From assembly GCF_051020975.1 (NCBI RefSeq), contig NC_135038.1, forward strand, positions 804,001 through 868,000: 64,000 nt of DNA, written 5' to 3'. The notes below the pieces were generated by a model, which was given only the letters and a program-made list of their open reading frames with translations, was not told where the DNA came from and did no database searches. The DNA is from Osmia lignaria lignaria (lineage: Eukaryota > Arthropoda > Insecta > Hymenoptera > Megachilidae). The position numbers and the translations under genes were made by a program. Positions 24,587-40,713 of this stretch are shown here, piece after piece. Within the stretch, counting starts at the first letter, position 1; each line of letters starts with the position of its first letter.

Positions 24587-26982
24587 TAGTATATTACATT
24601 ATATCGAATGTAGATATAGTACTACTGATATGGTTATTAAATATATTGATCTGTGGGAATGAATCAGTATATTACATTATATCGAATGTAGATTTAGTAC
24701 TAATGATATTGTAATTAAATGTACATTGATCTGTGGGGATCAATCAGTATATTACATTATATCTAATGTAGATATGGCAATAATGATATTGTTATTAATT
24801 GTACATTACATATGTAATGTAGATATACTACTAATGATATTCCTATTTAATGTACACTGATCTGTGGGAATGAATCTGTATATGACATTATACCTAATGT
24901 AGATATAGTAATAATGATATTGTTATTAAATGTACATTACATATCTAATGTAGATATGGTACTAATGATATGGTTATTAAATGTACATTGATCTGTGGGA
25001 ATGAATCATTATATTACATTATATCGGATGTAGATATAGTGCTAATGATATTGTTATTAAAGGTGCATTGGTCTGTGGGAATGAATCAGTATATTACATT
25101 ATATCGAATGTAGTTATAGTACTAATGATATGGATATTAAAGGTATATTGATCTGTGGGAATGAATCAGTATATTACGTTATATCGGATGTAGATATAGT
25201 ACTAATGATATTGTCATTAAATGTACATTGATCTTTGGGGATCAATCAGTATATTACATTATATCTAATGTAGATATGGTGATAATAATATTGTTATTAA
25301 TTGTACATTACGTATGTAATGTAGATATACTACTAATGATGTTGTTATTAAATGTACATTGATCAGTGGGAATGAATCAGTATATTACATTATATCGAAT
25401 GTAGATATAGTGCTAATGATATTGATATGAAAGGTGCATTGATCTATGGGAATCCATCAGTATATTACATTATATCGAATGTAGGTATGGTACTAATGAT
25501 ATGGTTATTATATGTACATATCTGTGGGAATGAATCAGTATATTACATTATATCGAATGTAGATATAGTGCTAATGATATTGTTATTAAAGGTGCATTGC
25601 TCTGTGGGAACGAATCAGTATATTACATTATATCGAATGTAGATATAGTACTACTGATATGGTTATTAAATATATTGATCTGTGGGAATGAATCAGTATA
25701 TTACATTATATCGAATGTAGATTTAGTACTAATGATATTGTAATTAAATGTACATTGATCTGTGGGGATCAATCAGTATATTACATTATATCGGATGTAG
25801 GTATGGTACTAATGATATGGTTATTATATGTACATATCTGTGGGAATGAATCTGTATATTACGTTATATCGAATGTAGAAATAGTGCTAATGATATTGTT
25901 ATTAAAGGTGCATTGGTCTGTGGGAATGTATCAGTATATTACATTATATCGAATGTAGATATAGTGCTAATGATATTGTTATTAAAGGTGCATTGCTCTG
26001 TGGGAATGAATCAGTATATTACATTATATCGAATGTAGATATAGTGCTAATGACATTGTTATTAAAGGCACATTGATCTGTGGGAAGGAATCTGTATACT
26101 ACATTATATCGAATGTAGATATAGTGCTAATGATATTGTTATTAAACGTACATTGATCTGTGGGCATGAATCAGTATATTAGATTATATCGAATGTAGGT
26201 ATAGTACTACTGATATGGGTATTAAATATATTGATCTGTGGGAATGAATCAGTATATTACATTATATCGAATGTAGATATAGTACTACTGATATGGTTAT
26301 TAAATATATTGATCTGTGGGAATGAATCAGTATATTACATTATATCGAATGTAGATTTAGTACTAATGATATTGTTATTAAATGTACATTGATCTTTGGG
26401 GATCAATCAGTATATTACATTATATGTAATGTAGATATGGTGATAATAATATTGTTATTAATTGTACATTACGTATGTAATGTAGATATACTACTAATGA
26501 TGTTGTTATTAAATGTACATTGATCAGTGGGAATGAATCAGTATATTACATTATATCGAATGTAGATATGGTGCTAATGATTTTGTTATGATAGGTGCAT
26601 TGATCTGTGGGAATCCATCAGTATATTACATTATATCGAATGTAGGTGTGGTACTAATGATATGGTTATTATATGTACATATCTGCGGGAATGAATCAGT
26701 ATATTACGTTATATCGAATGTAGATATAGTGCTAATGATATTGTTATTAAAGGTGCATTGGTCTGTGGGAATGAATCAGTACATTACATTATATCGAATG
26801 TAGATATAGTACTAATGATATGGTTATTAAAGGTATATTGATCTGTGGGAATGAATCAGTATATTACATTATATCGAATGTAGATATAGTACTACTGATA
26901 TGGTTATTAAATATATTGATCTGTGGGAATGAATCAGTATATTACATTATATCGAATGTAGATTTAGTACTAATGATATTGT
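24587..26982 (+). repeat. Segmental copy E2
   Basis: Copy of 18722-21117. Part of it was duplicated again nearby: 25610-26040 matches 26851-27281 at offset 1241, including the AAATAGTG and GTATCAG markers, making three relatives with the copy near 19890. Confidence 0.9.
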
Positions 26983-27342
26983 AATTAAATGTACATTGAT
27001 CTGTGGGGATCAATCAGTATATTACATTATATCGGATGTAGGTATGGTACTAATGATATGGTTATTATATGTACATATCTGTGGGAATGAATCTGTATAT
27101 TACGTTATATCGAATGTAGAAATAGTGCTAATGATATTGTTATTAAAGGTGCATTGGTCTGTGGGAATGTATCAGTATATTACATTATATCGAATGTAGA
27201 TATAGTGCTAATGATATTGTTATCAAAGGTGCATTGCTCTGTGGGAATGAATCAGTATATTACATTATATCAAATGTAGATATAGTACTACTGATATGGT
27301 TATTAAATATATTGATCTGTGGGAATGAATCAGTATATTACA

Positions 27343-30097
27343 TTATATCGAATGTAGTTATGGTACTAATGATATGGATATTAAAGGTATATTGATCTGT
27401 GGGAATGAATCAGTATATTACGTTATATCGGATGTAGATATAGTACTAATGATATTGTCATTAAATGTACATTGATCTTTGGGGATCAATCAGTATATTA
27501 CATTATATCTAATGTAGATATGGTGATAATAATATTGTTATTAATTGTACATTACGTATGTAATGTAGATATACTACTAATGATGTTGTTATTAAATGTA
27601 CATTGATCAGTGGGACTGAATCAGAATATTACATTATATCGAATGTAGATATAGTGCTAATGATATTGTTATGAAAGGTGCATTGATCTGTGGGAATCCA
27701 TCAGTATATTACATTATATCGAATGTAGGTATGGTACTAATGATATGGTTACTATATGTACATATCTGTGGGAATGAATCAGTATATTACATTATATCGA
27801 ATGTAGATATAGTACTACTGATATGGTTATTAAATATATTGATCTGTGGGAGTGAATCAGTATATTACATTATATCGAATGTAGATATAGTACTAATGAT
27901 ATGGTTATTAAAGGTATATTGATTTGTGGGAATGAATCAGTATATTACATTATATCGAATGTAGATATAGTACTACTGATATGGTTATTAAATATATTGA
28001 TCTATGGGAATGAATCAGTATATTACATTATATCGAATGTAGATTTAGTACTAATGATATTGTTATTAAATGTACATTGATCTTTGGGGTTCAATCAGTA
28101 TATTACATTATATCTAATGTAGATATGGTGATAATAATATTATTATTAATTGTACATTACGTACGTAATGTAGATATACTACTAATGATGTTGTTATTAA
28201 ATGTACATTGATCAGTGGGAATGAATCTGCATATGAAATTATATCTAATGTAGATATAGTAATGATGATATTGTTATTAAATGTGCATTGATCTGTGGGA
28301 ATGGATCAGTATATTACATTATATCGAATGTAGATATAGTACTAATGATATGGTTACTAAAGGTATATTGATTTGTGCGAATGAATCAGTATATTACATT
28401 ATATCGAATGTAGATATTGTGCTAATGATATTGTTATTAATGGTACATTGATCTCTGGGTAATAATCAGGATATTACATTATATCTAATGTAGAATTGGT
28501 AATAATGATATTATTATTAATTGTACATTACATATGTAATGTAGATATACTACTAATGATATTCCTATTTAATGTACACTGATCTGTGGGAATGAATCTG
28601 TTTATGACATTATACCTAATGTAGATATAGTAATAATGATATTGTTATTAAATGTACATTACATATCTAATGTAGATATGGTACTAATGATATGGTTATT
28701 AAATGTACATTGATCTGTGGGAATGAATCATTATATTACATTATATCGAATGTAGATATAGTGCTAATGATATTGTTATTAAAGGTGCATTGGTCTGTGG
28801 GAATGAATCAGTATATTACATTATATCGAATGTAGTTATAGTACTAATGATATGGATATGAAAGGTATATTGATCTGTGGGAATGAATCAGTATATTACG
28901 TTATATCGGATGTAGATATAGTACTAATGATATTGTCATTAAATGTACATTGATCTCTGGGGATCAATCAGTATATTACATTATATCTAATGTAGATATG
29001 GTAATAATGATATTGTTATTAATTGTACATTACATATGTAATGTAGATATACTACTAATGATATTGCTGTTAAATGTACATTGATCTGTGGGAATGAATC
29101 TGTATATGACAGTATACCTAATGTAGATATAGTAATAATGATATTGTAATTAAATGTACATTACATATCTATTGTAGATATGGTACTAATAATATGGTTA
29201 TGAAATGTACATTGATCTGTGGGAATGAATCAGTGTATTACATTATATCGAATGTAGATATAGTGCTAATGATATTGTTATTAAAGGCACATTGATCTGT
29301 GGGAATGAATCAGTTTATTACATTATATCGAATGTAGATTTAGTACTTATGATATTGTAATTAAATGTACATTGATCTTTGGGGTCAATCAGTATATTAC
29401 ATTATGTCTAACGTAGATATGGTGATAATAATATTGTTGTTAATTGTACATTACGTATGTAATGTAGATATGCTACTAATGATATTGCTATTAAATGTAC
29501 ATTGATCTGTGGGAATGAATCTGTATATGACAGTATACCTAATGTAGATATAGTGCTAATGATATTGTTATGAACGGTGCATTGATCTGTGGGAATCCAT
29601 TAGTATATTACATTATATCGAATGTAGATATAGTACTACTGATATGGTTATTAAATATATTGATCTGTGGGAATGAATCAGTATATTACATTATATCGAA
29701 TGTGGATTTAGTACTAATGATATTGTAATTAAATGTACATTGATCTTTGGGGATCAATCAGTATATTACATTACATCTAATGTAGATATGGTGATAATAA
29801 TATTGTTATTAATTGTACATTACGTATGTAATGTAGATATACTACTAATGATGTGGTTATTAAATGTACATTGATCAGTGGGAATGAATCTGTATATGAA
29901 ATTATATCTAATGTAGATATAGTAATAATGATATTGTCATTAAATGTACATTGATCTGTGGGAATGAATCAGTATATTACATTATATCGAATGTAGATAT
30001 AGTGCTAATGATATTGTTATTAAAGGCACATTGATCTGTGGGAATGAACCAGTATATTACATTATATCGAATGTAGATATAGTACTAATGATGTTGT
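27343..30097 (+). repeat. Segmental copy F1 (partner 31227-34141)
   Basis: About 2.75 kb matches at offset 3884, rising to 4044 after about 29290. The 160-bp step is two whole units (GGGAAGGAATCTG and TATCGAGTG types) present in F2 and absent in F1. Shared private words include GGGACTGAATCAGAATATT, GGTTACTATATG, ATCTATGGG and GGGAATGGATCAG. Confidence 0.9.
28153..28172. repeat. Perfect 20-bp palindrome, CGTACG centre
   Basis: Same 20-base palindrome as at 5889-5908, here in the segment 27343-30097. Its duplicate lies at 32037-32056, exactly 3884 bp downstream, as expected for that segmental copy. Confidence 0.92.
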
Positions 30098-30357
30098 CAT
30101 TAAATGTACATTGATCTTTGGGGATCAACCAGTATATTACAATATATCTAATGTAGATATAGTAATAATGATATTGTTATTAAATGTACATTGATCTGAG
30201 GGAATGAATCAGTATATTACATTATATCGAATGTAGATATGGTACTAATGATATGGTTATTAAATGTACATTGATCTGTGGGAATGAATCAGTATATTAC
30301 ATTATATCTAATGTAGAAATGCTAATAATGATATTGTTATTAAATGTACATTGATCT

Positions 30358-31241
30358 GTGGGGATCAATCAGTATATTACATTACATCTAATGTAGATAT
30401 GGTGATAATAATATTGTTATTAATTGTACATTACGTATGTAATGTGGATATACTACTAATGATGTGGTTATTAAATGTACATTGATCAGTGGGAATGAAT
30501 CTGTATATGAAATTATATCTAATGTAGATATAGTAATAATGATATTGTCATTAAATGTACATTGATCTGTGGGAATGAATCAGTATATTACATTATATCG
30601 AATGTAGATATAGTGCTAATGATATTGTTATTAAAGGCACATTGATCTGTGGGAATGAACCAGTATATTACATTATATCGAATGTAGATATAGTACTAAT
30701 GATGTTGTTATTAAATGTACATTGATCAGTGGGAATGAATCAGTATATTACATTATGTCGAATGTAGATATGGTGCTAATGATTTTGTTATGATAGGTGC
30801 ATTGATCTGTGGGAATCCATCAGTATATTACATTATATCGAATGTAGGTGTGGTACTAATGATATGGTTATTATATGTACATATCTGTGGGAATGAATCA
30901 GTATATTACGTTATATCGAATGTGGATATAGTGCTAATGATATTGTTATTAAAGGTGCATTGGTCTGTGGGAATGAATCAGTACATTACATTATATCGAA
31001 TGTAGATATAGTACTACTGATATGGTTATTAAATATATTGATCTGTGGGAATGAATCAGTATGTTACATTATATCGAATGTAGATTTAGTACTAATGATA
31101 TTGTAATTAAATGTACATTGATCTGTGGAGATCAATCAGTATATTACATTATATCGAATGTAGGTATGGTACTAATGATATGGTTATTATATGTACATAT
31201 CTGTGGGAATGAATCTGTATATTACGTTATATCGAATGTAG
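30358..31241 (+). repeat. Segmental copy, partner 33791-34674
   Basis: About 0.88 kb matches at offset 3433 and includes the TTACATCTAATG and GGAGATCAATCAG markers. It lies between F1 and F2. Together the two relationships show that the stretch from 27.3 to 34.7 kb is a single roughly 3.9-kb block duplicated in tandem and later trimmed by whole units. Confidence 0.86.
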
Positions 31242-34141
31242 TTATGGTACTAATGATATGGATATTAAAGGTATATTGATCTGTGGGAATGAATCAGTAT
31301 ATTACGTTATATCGGATGTAGATATAGTACTAATGATATTGTCATTAAATGTACATTGATCTTTGGGGATCAATCAGTATATTACATTATATCTAATGTA
31401 GATATGGTGATAATAATATTGTTATTAATTGTACATTACGTATGTAATGTAGATATACTACTAATGATGTTGTTATTAAATGTACATTGATCAGTGGGAC
31501 TGAATCAGAATATTACATTATATCGAATGTAGATATAGTGCTAATGATATTGTTATGAAAGGTGCATTGATCTGTGGGAATCCATCAGTATATTACATTA
31601 TATCGAATGTAGGTATGGTACTAATGATATGGTTACTATATGTACATATCTGTGGGAATGAATCAGTATATTACATTATATCGAATGTAGATATAGTACT
31701 ACTGATATGGTTATTAAATATATTGATCTGTGGGAGTGAATCAGTATATTACATTATATCGAATGTAGATATAGTACTAATGATATGGTTATTAAAGGTA
31801 TATTGATTTGTGGGAATGAATCAGTATATTACATTATATCGAATGTAGATATAGTACTACTGATATGGTTATTAAATATATTGATCTATGGGAATGAATC
31901 AGTATATTACATTATATCGAATGTAGATTTAGTACTAATGATATTGTTATTAAATGTACATTGATCTTTGGGGTTCAATCAGTATATTACATTATATCTA
32001 ATGTAGATATGGTGATAATAATATTATTATTAATTGTACATTACGTACGTAATGTAGATATACTACTAATGATGTTGTTATTAAATGTACATTGATCAGT
32101 GGGAATGAATCTGCATATGAAATTATATCTAATGTAGATATAGTAATGATGATATTGTTATTAAATGTGCATTGATCTGTGGGAATGGATCAGTATATTA
32201 CATTATATCGAATGTAGATATAGTACTAATGATATGGTTACTAAAGGTATATTGATTTGTGCGAATGAATCAGTATATTACATTATATCGAATGTAGATA
32301 TTGTGCTAATGATATTGTTATTAATGGTACATTGATCTCTGGGTAATAATCAGGATATTACATTATATCTAATGTAGAATTGGTAATAATGATATTATTA
32401 TTAATTGTACATTACATATGTAATGTAGATATACTACTAATGATATTCCTATTTAATGTACACTGATCTGTGGGAATGAATCTGTTTATGACATTATACC
32501 TAATGTAGATATAGTAATAATGATATTGTTATTAAATGTACATTACATATCTAATGTAGATATGGTACTAATGATATGGTTATTAAATGTACATTGATCT
32601 GTGGGAATGAATCATTATATTACATTATATCGAATGTAGATATAGTGCTAATGATATTGTTATTAAAGGTGCATTGGTCTGTGGGAATGAATCAGTATAT
32701 TACATTATATCGAATGTAGTTATAGTACTAATGATATGGATATGAAAGGTATATTGATCTGTGGGAATGAATCAGTATATTACGTTATATCGGATGTAGA
32801 TATAGTACTAATGATATTGTCATTAAATGTACATTGATCTCTGGGGATCAATCAGTATATTACATTATATCTAATGTAGATATGGTAATAATGATATTGT
32901 TATTAATTGTACATTACATATGTAATGTAGATATACTACTAATGATATTGCTGTTAAATGTACATTGATCTGTGGGAATGAATCTGTATATGACAGTATA
33001 CCTAATGTAGATATAGTAATAATGATATTGTAATTAAATGTACATTACATATCTATTGTAGATATGGTACTAATAATATGGTTATGAAATGTACATTGAT
33101 CTGTGGGAATGAATCAGTGTATTACATTATATCGAATGTAGATATAGTGCTAATGATATTCTTATTAAAGGCACATTGATCTGTGGGAAGGAATCTGTAT
33201 ACTACATTATATCGAATGTAGATATAGTCCTAATGATATTGTTATTACAGGTACATTGATCTGTGGGAATGAATCAGTATATTACATTATATCGAGTGTA
33301 GATATAGTGCTAATGATATTGTTATTAAAGGCACATTGATCTGTGGGAATGAATCAGTTTATTACATTATATCGAATGTAGATTTAGTACTTATGATATT
33401 GTAATTAAATGTACATTGATCTTTGGGGTCAATCAGTATATTACATTATGTCTAACGTAGATATGGTGATAATAATATTGTTGTTAATTGTACATTACGT
33501 ATGTAATGTAGATATGCTACTAATGATATTGCTATTAAATGTACATTGATCTGTGGGAATGAATCTGTATATGACAGTATACCTAATGTAGATATAGTGC
33601 TAATGATATTGTTATGAACGGTGCATTGATCTGTGGGAATCCATTAGTATATTACATTATATCGAATGTAGATATAGTACTACTGATATGGTTATTAAAT
33701 ATATTGATCTGTGGGAATGAATCAGTATATTACATTATATCGAATGTAGATTTAGTACTAATGATATTGTAATTAAATGTACATTGATCTTTGGGGATCA
33801 ATCAGTATATTACATTACATCTAATGTAGATATGGTGATAATAATATTGTTATTAATTGTACATTACGTATGTAATGTAGATATACTACTAATGATGTGG
33901 TTATTAAATGTACATTGATCAGTGGGAATGAATCTGTATATGAAATTATATCTAATGTAGATATAGTAATAATGATATTGTCATTAAATGTACATTGATC
34001 TGTGGGAATGAATCAGTATATTACATTATATCGAATGTAGATATAGTGCTAATGATATTGTTATTAAAGGCACATTGATCTGTGGGAATGAACCAGTATA
34101 TTACATTATATCGAATGTAGATATAGTACTAATGATGTTGT
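31227..34141 (+). repeat. Segmental copy F2
   Basis: Second copy of F1, two units (160 bp) longer. A private difference is ATATTCTTATT near 33158 against ATATTGTTATT. The TCTAACG marker at 33451 pairs with that at 29407. Confidence 0.9.
32037..32056. repeat. Perfect 20-bp palindrome, CGTACG centre
   Basis: This is the duplicate of the palindrome at 28153-28172, carried by the 3884-bp-offset segmental copy. The unit before it ends in TATTATTATTAATTG in both. Confidence 0.92.
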
Positions 34142-37100
34142 TATTAAATGTACATTGATCAGTGGGAATGAATCAGTATATTACATTATGTCGAATGTAG
34201 ATATGGTGCTAATGATTTTGTTATGATAGGTGCATTGATCTGTGGGAATCCATCAGTATATTACATTATATCGAATGTAGGTGTGGTACTAATGATATGG
34301 TTATTATATGTACATATCTGTGGGAATGAATCAGTATATTACGTTATATCGAATGTGGATATAGTGCTAATGATATTGTTATTAAAGGTGCATTGGTCTG
34401 TGGGAATGAATCAGTACATTACATTATATCGAATGTAGATATAGTACTACTGATATGGTTATTAAATATATTGATCTGTGGGAATGAATCAGTATGTTAC
34501 ATTATATCGAATGTAGATTTAGTACTAATGATATTGTAATTAAATGTACATTGATCTGTGGAGATCAATCAGTATATTACATTATATCGAATGTAGGTAT
34601 GGTACTAATGATATGGTTATTATATGTACATATCTGTGGGAATGAATCTGTATATTACGTTATATCGAATGTAGATATAGTGCTAATGATATTGTTATTA
34701 AAGGTGCATTGGTCTGTGGGAATGAATCAGTATATTACATTATATCGAATGTAGATATAGTGCTAATGATATTGTTATTAAAGGTGCATTGCTCTGTGGG
34801 AATGAATCAGTATATTACATTATATCGAATGTAGATATAGTACTACTGATATGGTTATTAAATATATTGATCTGTGGGAATGAATCAGTATATTACATTA
34901 TATCGAATGTAGATATAGTGCTAATGATATTGTTATTAAAGGTGCATTGGTCTGTGGGAATGAATCAGTACATTACATTATATCGAATGTAGATATAGTA
35001 CTAATGATATGGTTATTAAAGGTATATTGATCTGTGGGAATGAATCAGTATATTACATTATATCGAATGTAGATATAGTAATACTGATATGGTTATTAAA
35101 TATATTGATCTGTAGGAGTGAATCAGTATATTACATTATATCGAATGTAGATTTAGTACTAATGATATTGTAATTAAATGTACATTGATCTGTGGGGATC
35201 AATCAGTATATTACATTATATCTAATGTAGATATGGCAATAATGATATTGTTATTAATTGTACATTACATATGTAATGTAGATATACTACTAATGATATT
35301 CCTATTTAATGTACACTGATCTGTGGGAATGAATCTGTATATGACATTATACCTAATGTAGATATAGTAATTATGATATTGTTATTAAATGTACATTACA
35401 TATCTAATGTAGATATGGTACTAATGATATGGTTATTAAATGTACATTGATCTGTGGGAATGAATCATTATATTACATTATATCGAATGTAGATATAGTG
35501 CTAATGATATTGTTATTAAAGGTGCATTGGTCTGTGGGAATGAATCAGTATATTACATTATATCGAATGTAGTTATAGTACTAATGATATGGATATTAAA
35601 GGTATATTGATCTGTGGGAATGAATCAGTATATTACGTTATATCGGATGTAGATATAGTACTAATGATATTGTCATTAAATGTACATTGATCTTTGGGGA
35701 TCCATCGGTATATTACATTATATCTAATGTAGATATGGTGATAATAATATTGTTATTAATTGTACATTACGTATGTAATGTAGATATACTACTAATGATG
35801 TTGTTATTAAATGTACATTGATCAGTGGGAATGAATCAGTATATTACATTATATCGAATGTAGATATAGTACTACTGATATGGTTATTAAATATATTGAT
35901 CTGTGGGAATGAATCAGTATATTACATTATATCGAATGTAGATTTAGTACTAATGATATTGTTATTAAATGTACATTGATTTTTGGGAATGAATCTGTAT
36001 ATGACATTATACCTAATGTAGATATAGTAATAATGATATTGTTATTAAATGTACATTACATATCTAATGTAGATATGGTACTAATGATATGGTTATTAAA
36101 TGTACATTGATCTGTGGGAATGAATCAGTATATTACATTATATCGAAAGTAGATATAGAACTAATGATATGGTTATTAAGGGTACATTGATCTGTGGGAA
36201 TGAATCAGTATATTACATTATATCGGATGTAGATATGGTACTAATGATATGGTTATTAAATGTACATTGATCTGTGGGAATGAATCAGTATATTACATTA
36301 TATCGAATGTAGATATAGTACTAATGATATGGTTATTAAATGTACATTGATCTGTGGGAAGGAATCTGTATACTACATTATATCGAATGTAGATATAGTG
36401 CTAATGATATTGTTATTAAAGGTACATTGATCTGTGGGAATGAATCAGTATATTACATTATATCGAGTGTAGATATAGTGCTAATGATATTGTTATTAAA
36501 GGCACATTGATCTGTGGGAATGAATCAGTATATTACATTATATCGAATGTAGATATAGTGCTAATGATATTGTTATTAAAGGCACATTGATCTGTGGGAA
36601 TGAACCAGTATATTACATTATATCGAATGTAGATATAGTACTAATGATGTTATCATTAAATGTACATTGATCTTTGGGGATCAACCAGTATATTACAATA
36701 TATCTAATGTAGATATAGTAATAATGATATTGTTATTAAATGTACATTGATCTGTGGGAATGAATCAGTATATTACATTATATCGAATGTAGATATGGTA
36801 CTAATGATATGGTTATTAAATGTACATTGGTCTGTGGGAATGAATCAGTATATTACATTATATCTAATGTAGAAATGCTAATAATGATATTGTTATTAAA
36901 TGTACATTGGTCTGTGGGGATCAATCAGTATATTACATTATATCTAATGTAGATATGGCAATAATGATATTGTTATTAATTGTACATTACATATGTAATG
37001 TTGATATACTACTAATGATATTGCTATTAAATGTACATTGATCTGTGGGAATGAATCTGTATATGACAGTATACCTAATGTAGATATAGTAATAATGATA

Positions 37101-37165
37101 TTGTTATTATATGTACATTACATATCTATTGTAGATATGGTACTAATGATGTGGTAATGAAATGT

Positions 37166-37246
37166 ACATTGATCTGTGGGAATGAATCAGTATATTACAT
37201 TTATATCGAATGTAGATATAGTGCTAATGAGATTGTTATTAAAGGC
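37166..37246 (+). repeat. 81-bp unit with one inserted T (copies at 43641-43721 and 55770-55850)
   Basis: The middle reads TTACATTTATATCG, one T more than usual, giving an 81-bp unit. It also carries GTGGTAATGAAATG just upstream and the rare GCTAATGAGATTG. All three changes are shared by the copies at 43641-43721 and 55770-55850, so the three loci are descendants of one unit carried by segmental duplication. Confidence 0.88.
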
Positions 37247-37563
37247 ACATTGATCTGTGGGATTGAATCAGTACATTACATTATATCGAATGTAGATATA
37301 GTACTAATGATATGGTTATTAAAGGTATATTGATTTGTGGGAATGAATCAGTATATTACATTATATCGAATGTAGATATAGTACTACTGATATGGTTATT
37401 AAATATATTGATCTGTGGGAATGAATCAGTATATTACATTATATCGAATGTAGATTTAGTACTAATGATAATGTTATTAAATGTACATTGATCTTTGGGG
37501 TTCAATCAGTATATTACATTATATCTAATGTAGATATGGTGATAATAATATTATTATTAATTG

Positions 37564-37583
37564 TACATTACGTACGTAATGTA
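37564..37583. repeat. Perfect 20-bp palindrome, CGTACG centre
   Basis: Self-complementary TACATTACGTACGTAATGTA in the segment 34425-38436. The matching palindromes in its relatives are at 44039-44058 and 56168-56187. Confidence 0.92.
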
Positions 37584-39732
37584 GATATACTACTAATGAT
37601 GTTGTTATTAAATGTACATTGATCAGTGGGAATGAATCTGCATATGAAATTATATCTAATGTAGATATAGTAATGATGATATTGTTATTAAATGTACATT
37701 GATCTGTGGGAATGAATCAGTATATTACATTATATCGAATGTAGATATAGTGCTAATGATATTGTTATTAAAGGCACATTGTTCTGTGGGAATGAATCAG
37801 TATATTACATTATATCGAATGTAGATATAGTACTAATGATATGGTTACTAAAGGTATATTGATCTGTGCGAATGAATCAGTATATTACATTATATCGAAT
37901 GTAGATATTGTGCTAATGATATTGTTATTAATGGTACATTGATCTCTGGGTAATAATCAGGATATTACATTATATCTAATGTAGAATTGGTAATAATGAT
38001 ATTATTATTAATTGTACATTACATATGTAATGTAGATATACTACTAATGATATTCCTATTTAATGTACACTGATCTGTGGGAATGAATCTGTATATGACA
38101 TTATACCTATTGTAGATATAGTAATAATGATGTTGTTCTTAAATGTACATTGATCAGTGGGAATGAATCAGTATATTACATTATATCGAATGTAGATATG
38201 GTGCTAATGATTTTGTTATGATAGGTGCATTGATCTGTGGGAATCCATCAGTATATTACATTATATCGAATGTAGGTGTGGTACTAATGATATGGTTATT
38301 ATATGTACATATCTGTGGGAATGAATCAGTATATTACGTTATATCGAATGTAGATATAGTGCTAATGATATTGTTATTAAAGGTGCATTGGTCTGTGGGA
38401 ATGAATCAGCACATTACATTATATCGAATGTAGATATAGTACTACTGATATGGTTATTAAATATATTGATCTGTGGGAATGAATCAGTATATTACGTTAT
38501 ATCGGATGTAGATATAGTACTAATGATATTGTCATTAAATGTACATTGATCTCTGGGGATCAATCAGTATATTACATTATATCTAATGTAGATATGGTAA
38601 TAATGATATTGTTATTAATTGTACATTACATATGTAATGTAGATATACTACTAATGATATTGCTGTTAAATGTACATTGATCTGTGGGAATGAATCTGTA
38701 TATGACAGTATACCTAATGTAGATATAGTAATAATGATATTGTAATTAAATGTACATTACATATCTATTGTAGATATGGTACTAATAATATGGTTATGAA
38801 ATGTACATTGATCTGTGGGAATGAATCAGTGTATTACATTATATCGGATGTAGATATAGTGCTAATGATATTGTTATTAAAGGCACATTGATCTGTGGGA
38901 AGGAATCTGTATACTACATTATATCGAATGTAGATTTAGTACTTATGATATTGTAATTAAATGTACATTGATCTTTGGGCTCAATCAGTATATTACATTA
39001 TGTCTAACGTAGATATGGTGATAATAATATTGTTGTTAATTGTACATTACGTATGTAATGTAGATATGCTACTAATGATATTGCTATTAAATGTACATTG
39101 ATCTGTGGGAATGAATCTGTATATGACGGTATACCTAATGTAGATATAGTGCTAATGATATTGTTATGAACGGTGCATTGATCTGTGGGAATCCATTAGT
39201 ATATTACATTATATCGAATGTAGATATTGTACTACTGATATGGTTATTAAATATATGGATCTGTGGGAATGAATCAGTATATTACATTATATCGAATGTA
39301 GATTTAGTACTAATGATATTGTAATTAAATGTACATTGATCTTTGGGGATCAATCAGTATATTACATTATATCTAATGTAGATATGGTGATAATAATATT
39401 GTTATTAATTGTACATTACGTATGTAATGTACATATACTACTAATGATGTGGTTATTAAATGTACATTGATCAGTGGGAATGAACCTGTATATGAAATTA
39501 TATCTAATGTAGATATAGTAATAATGATATTGTTATTAAATGTACATTGATCTGTGGGAATGAATCAGTATATTACATTATATCTAATGTAGAAATGCTA
39601 ATAATGATATTGTTATTAAATGTACATTGATCTGTGGGGATCAATCAGTATATTACATTATATCTAATGTAGATATGGTGATAATAATATTGTTATTAAT
39701 TGTACATTACGTATGTAATGTAGATATACTAC

Positions 39733-40713
39733 TAATGATGTTGTTATTAAATGTACATTGATCAGTGGGAATGAATCAGTATATTACATTATGTCGAATG
39801 TAGATATGGTGCTAATGATTTTGTTATGATAGGTGCATTGATCTGTGGGAATCCATCCGTATATTACATTATATCGAATGTAGGTGTGGTACTAATGATA
39901 TGGTTATTATATGTACATATCTGTGGGAATGAATCGGTATATTACGTTATATCGAATGTGGATATAGTGCTAATGATATTGTTATTAAAGGTGCATTGGT
40001 CTGTGGGAATGAATCAGTACATTACATTATATCGAATGTAGATATAGTACTACTGATATGGTTATTAAATATATTGATCTGTGGGAATGAATCAGTATGT
40101 TACATTATATCGAATGTAGATTTAGTACTAATGATATTGTAATTAAATGTACATTGATCTGTGGAGATCAATCAGTATATTACATTATATCGAATGTAGG
40201 TATGGTACTAATGATATGGTTATTATATGTACATATCTGTGGGAATGAATCTGTATATTACGTTATATCGAATGTAGATATAGTGCTAATGATATTGTTA
40301 TTAAAGGTGCATTGGTCTGTGGGAATGAATCAGTATATTACATTATATCGAATGTAGATATAGTGCTAATGATATTGTTATTAAAGGTGCATTGCTCTGT
40401 GGGAATGAATCAGTATATTACATTATATCAAATGTAGATATAGTACTACTGATATGGTTATTAAATATATTGATCTGTGGGAATGAATCAGTATATTACA
40501 TTACATCGAATGTAGATATAGTGCTAATGATATTGTTATTAAAGGTGCATTGGTCTGTGGGAATGAATCAGTACATTACAATATATCGAATGTAGATATA
40601 GTACTAATGATATGGTTATTAAAGGTATATTGATCTGTGGGAATGAATCAGTATATTACATTATATCGAATGTAGATATAGTACTACTGATATGGTTATT
40701 AAATATATTGATC
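39733..40713 (+). repeat. Segmental copy, partner 34130-35110
   Basis: About 0.98 kb matches at offset 5603 with scattered differences, such as ATCCATCCG near 39856, CATTACATCG near 40500 and TACAATATATCG near 40575. This is more diverged than most pairs and so probably older. The TTACATCGAATG variant is shared with 45055 and 50940. Confidence 0.8.

Larger units (their letters stand above)
34425..38436 (+). repeat. Segmental copy G1 (partner 40662-44911)
   Basis: About 4.0 kb matches at offset 6237, rising to 6475 after about 35870. The 238-bp step is three units (80 + 80 + 78) present in G2 and absent in G1. Shared rare words are CTGTAGGAGTGAATC, GGATCCATCGGTATATT, GATGTTATCATT, the 81-bp unit and GATGTGGTAATG. 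Confidence 0.88.
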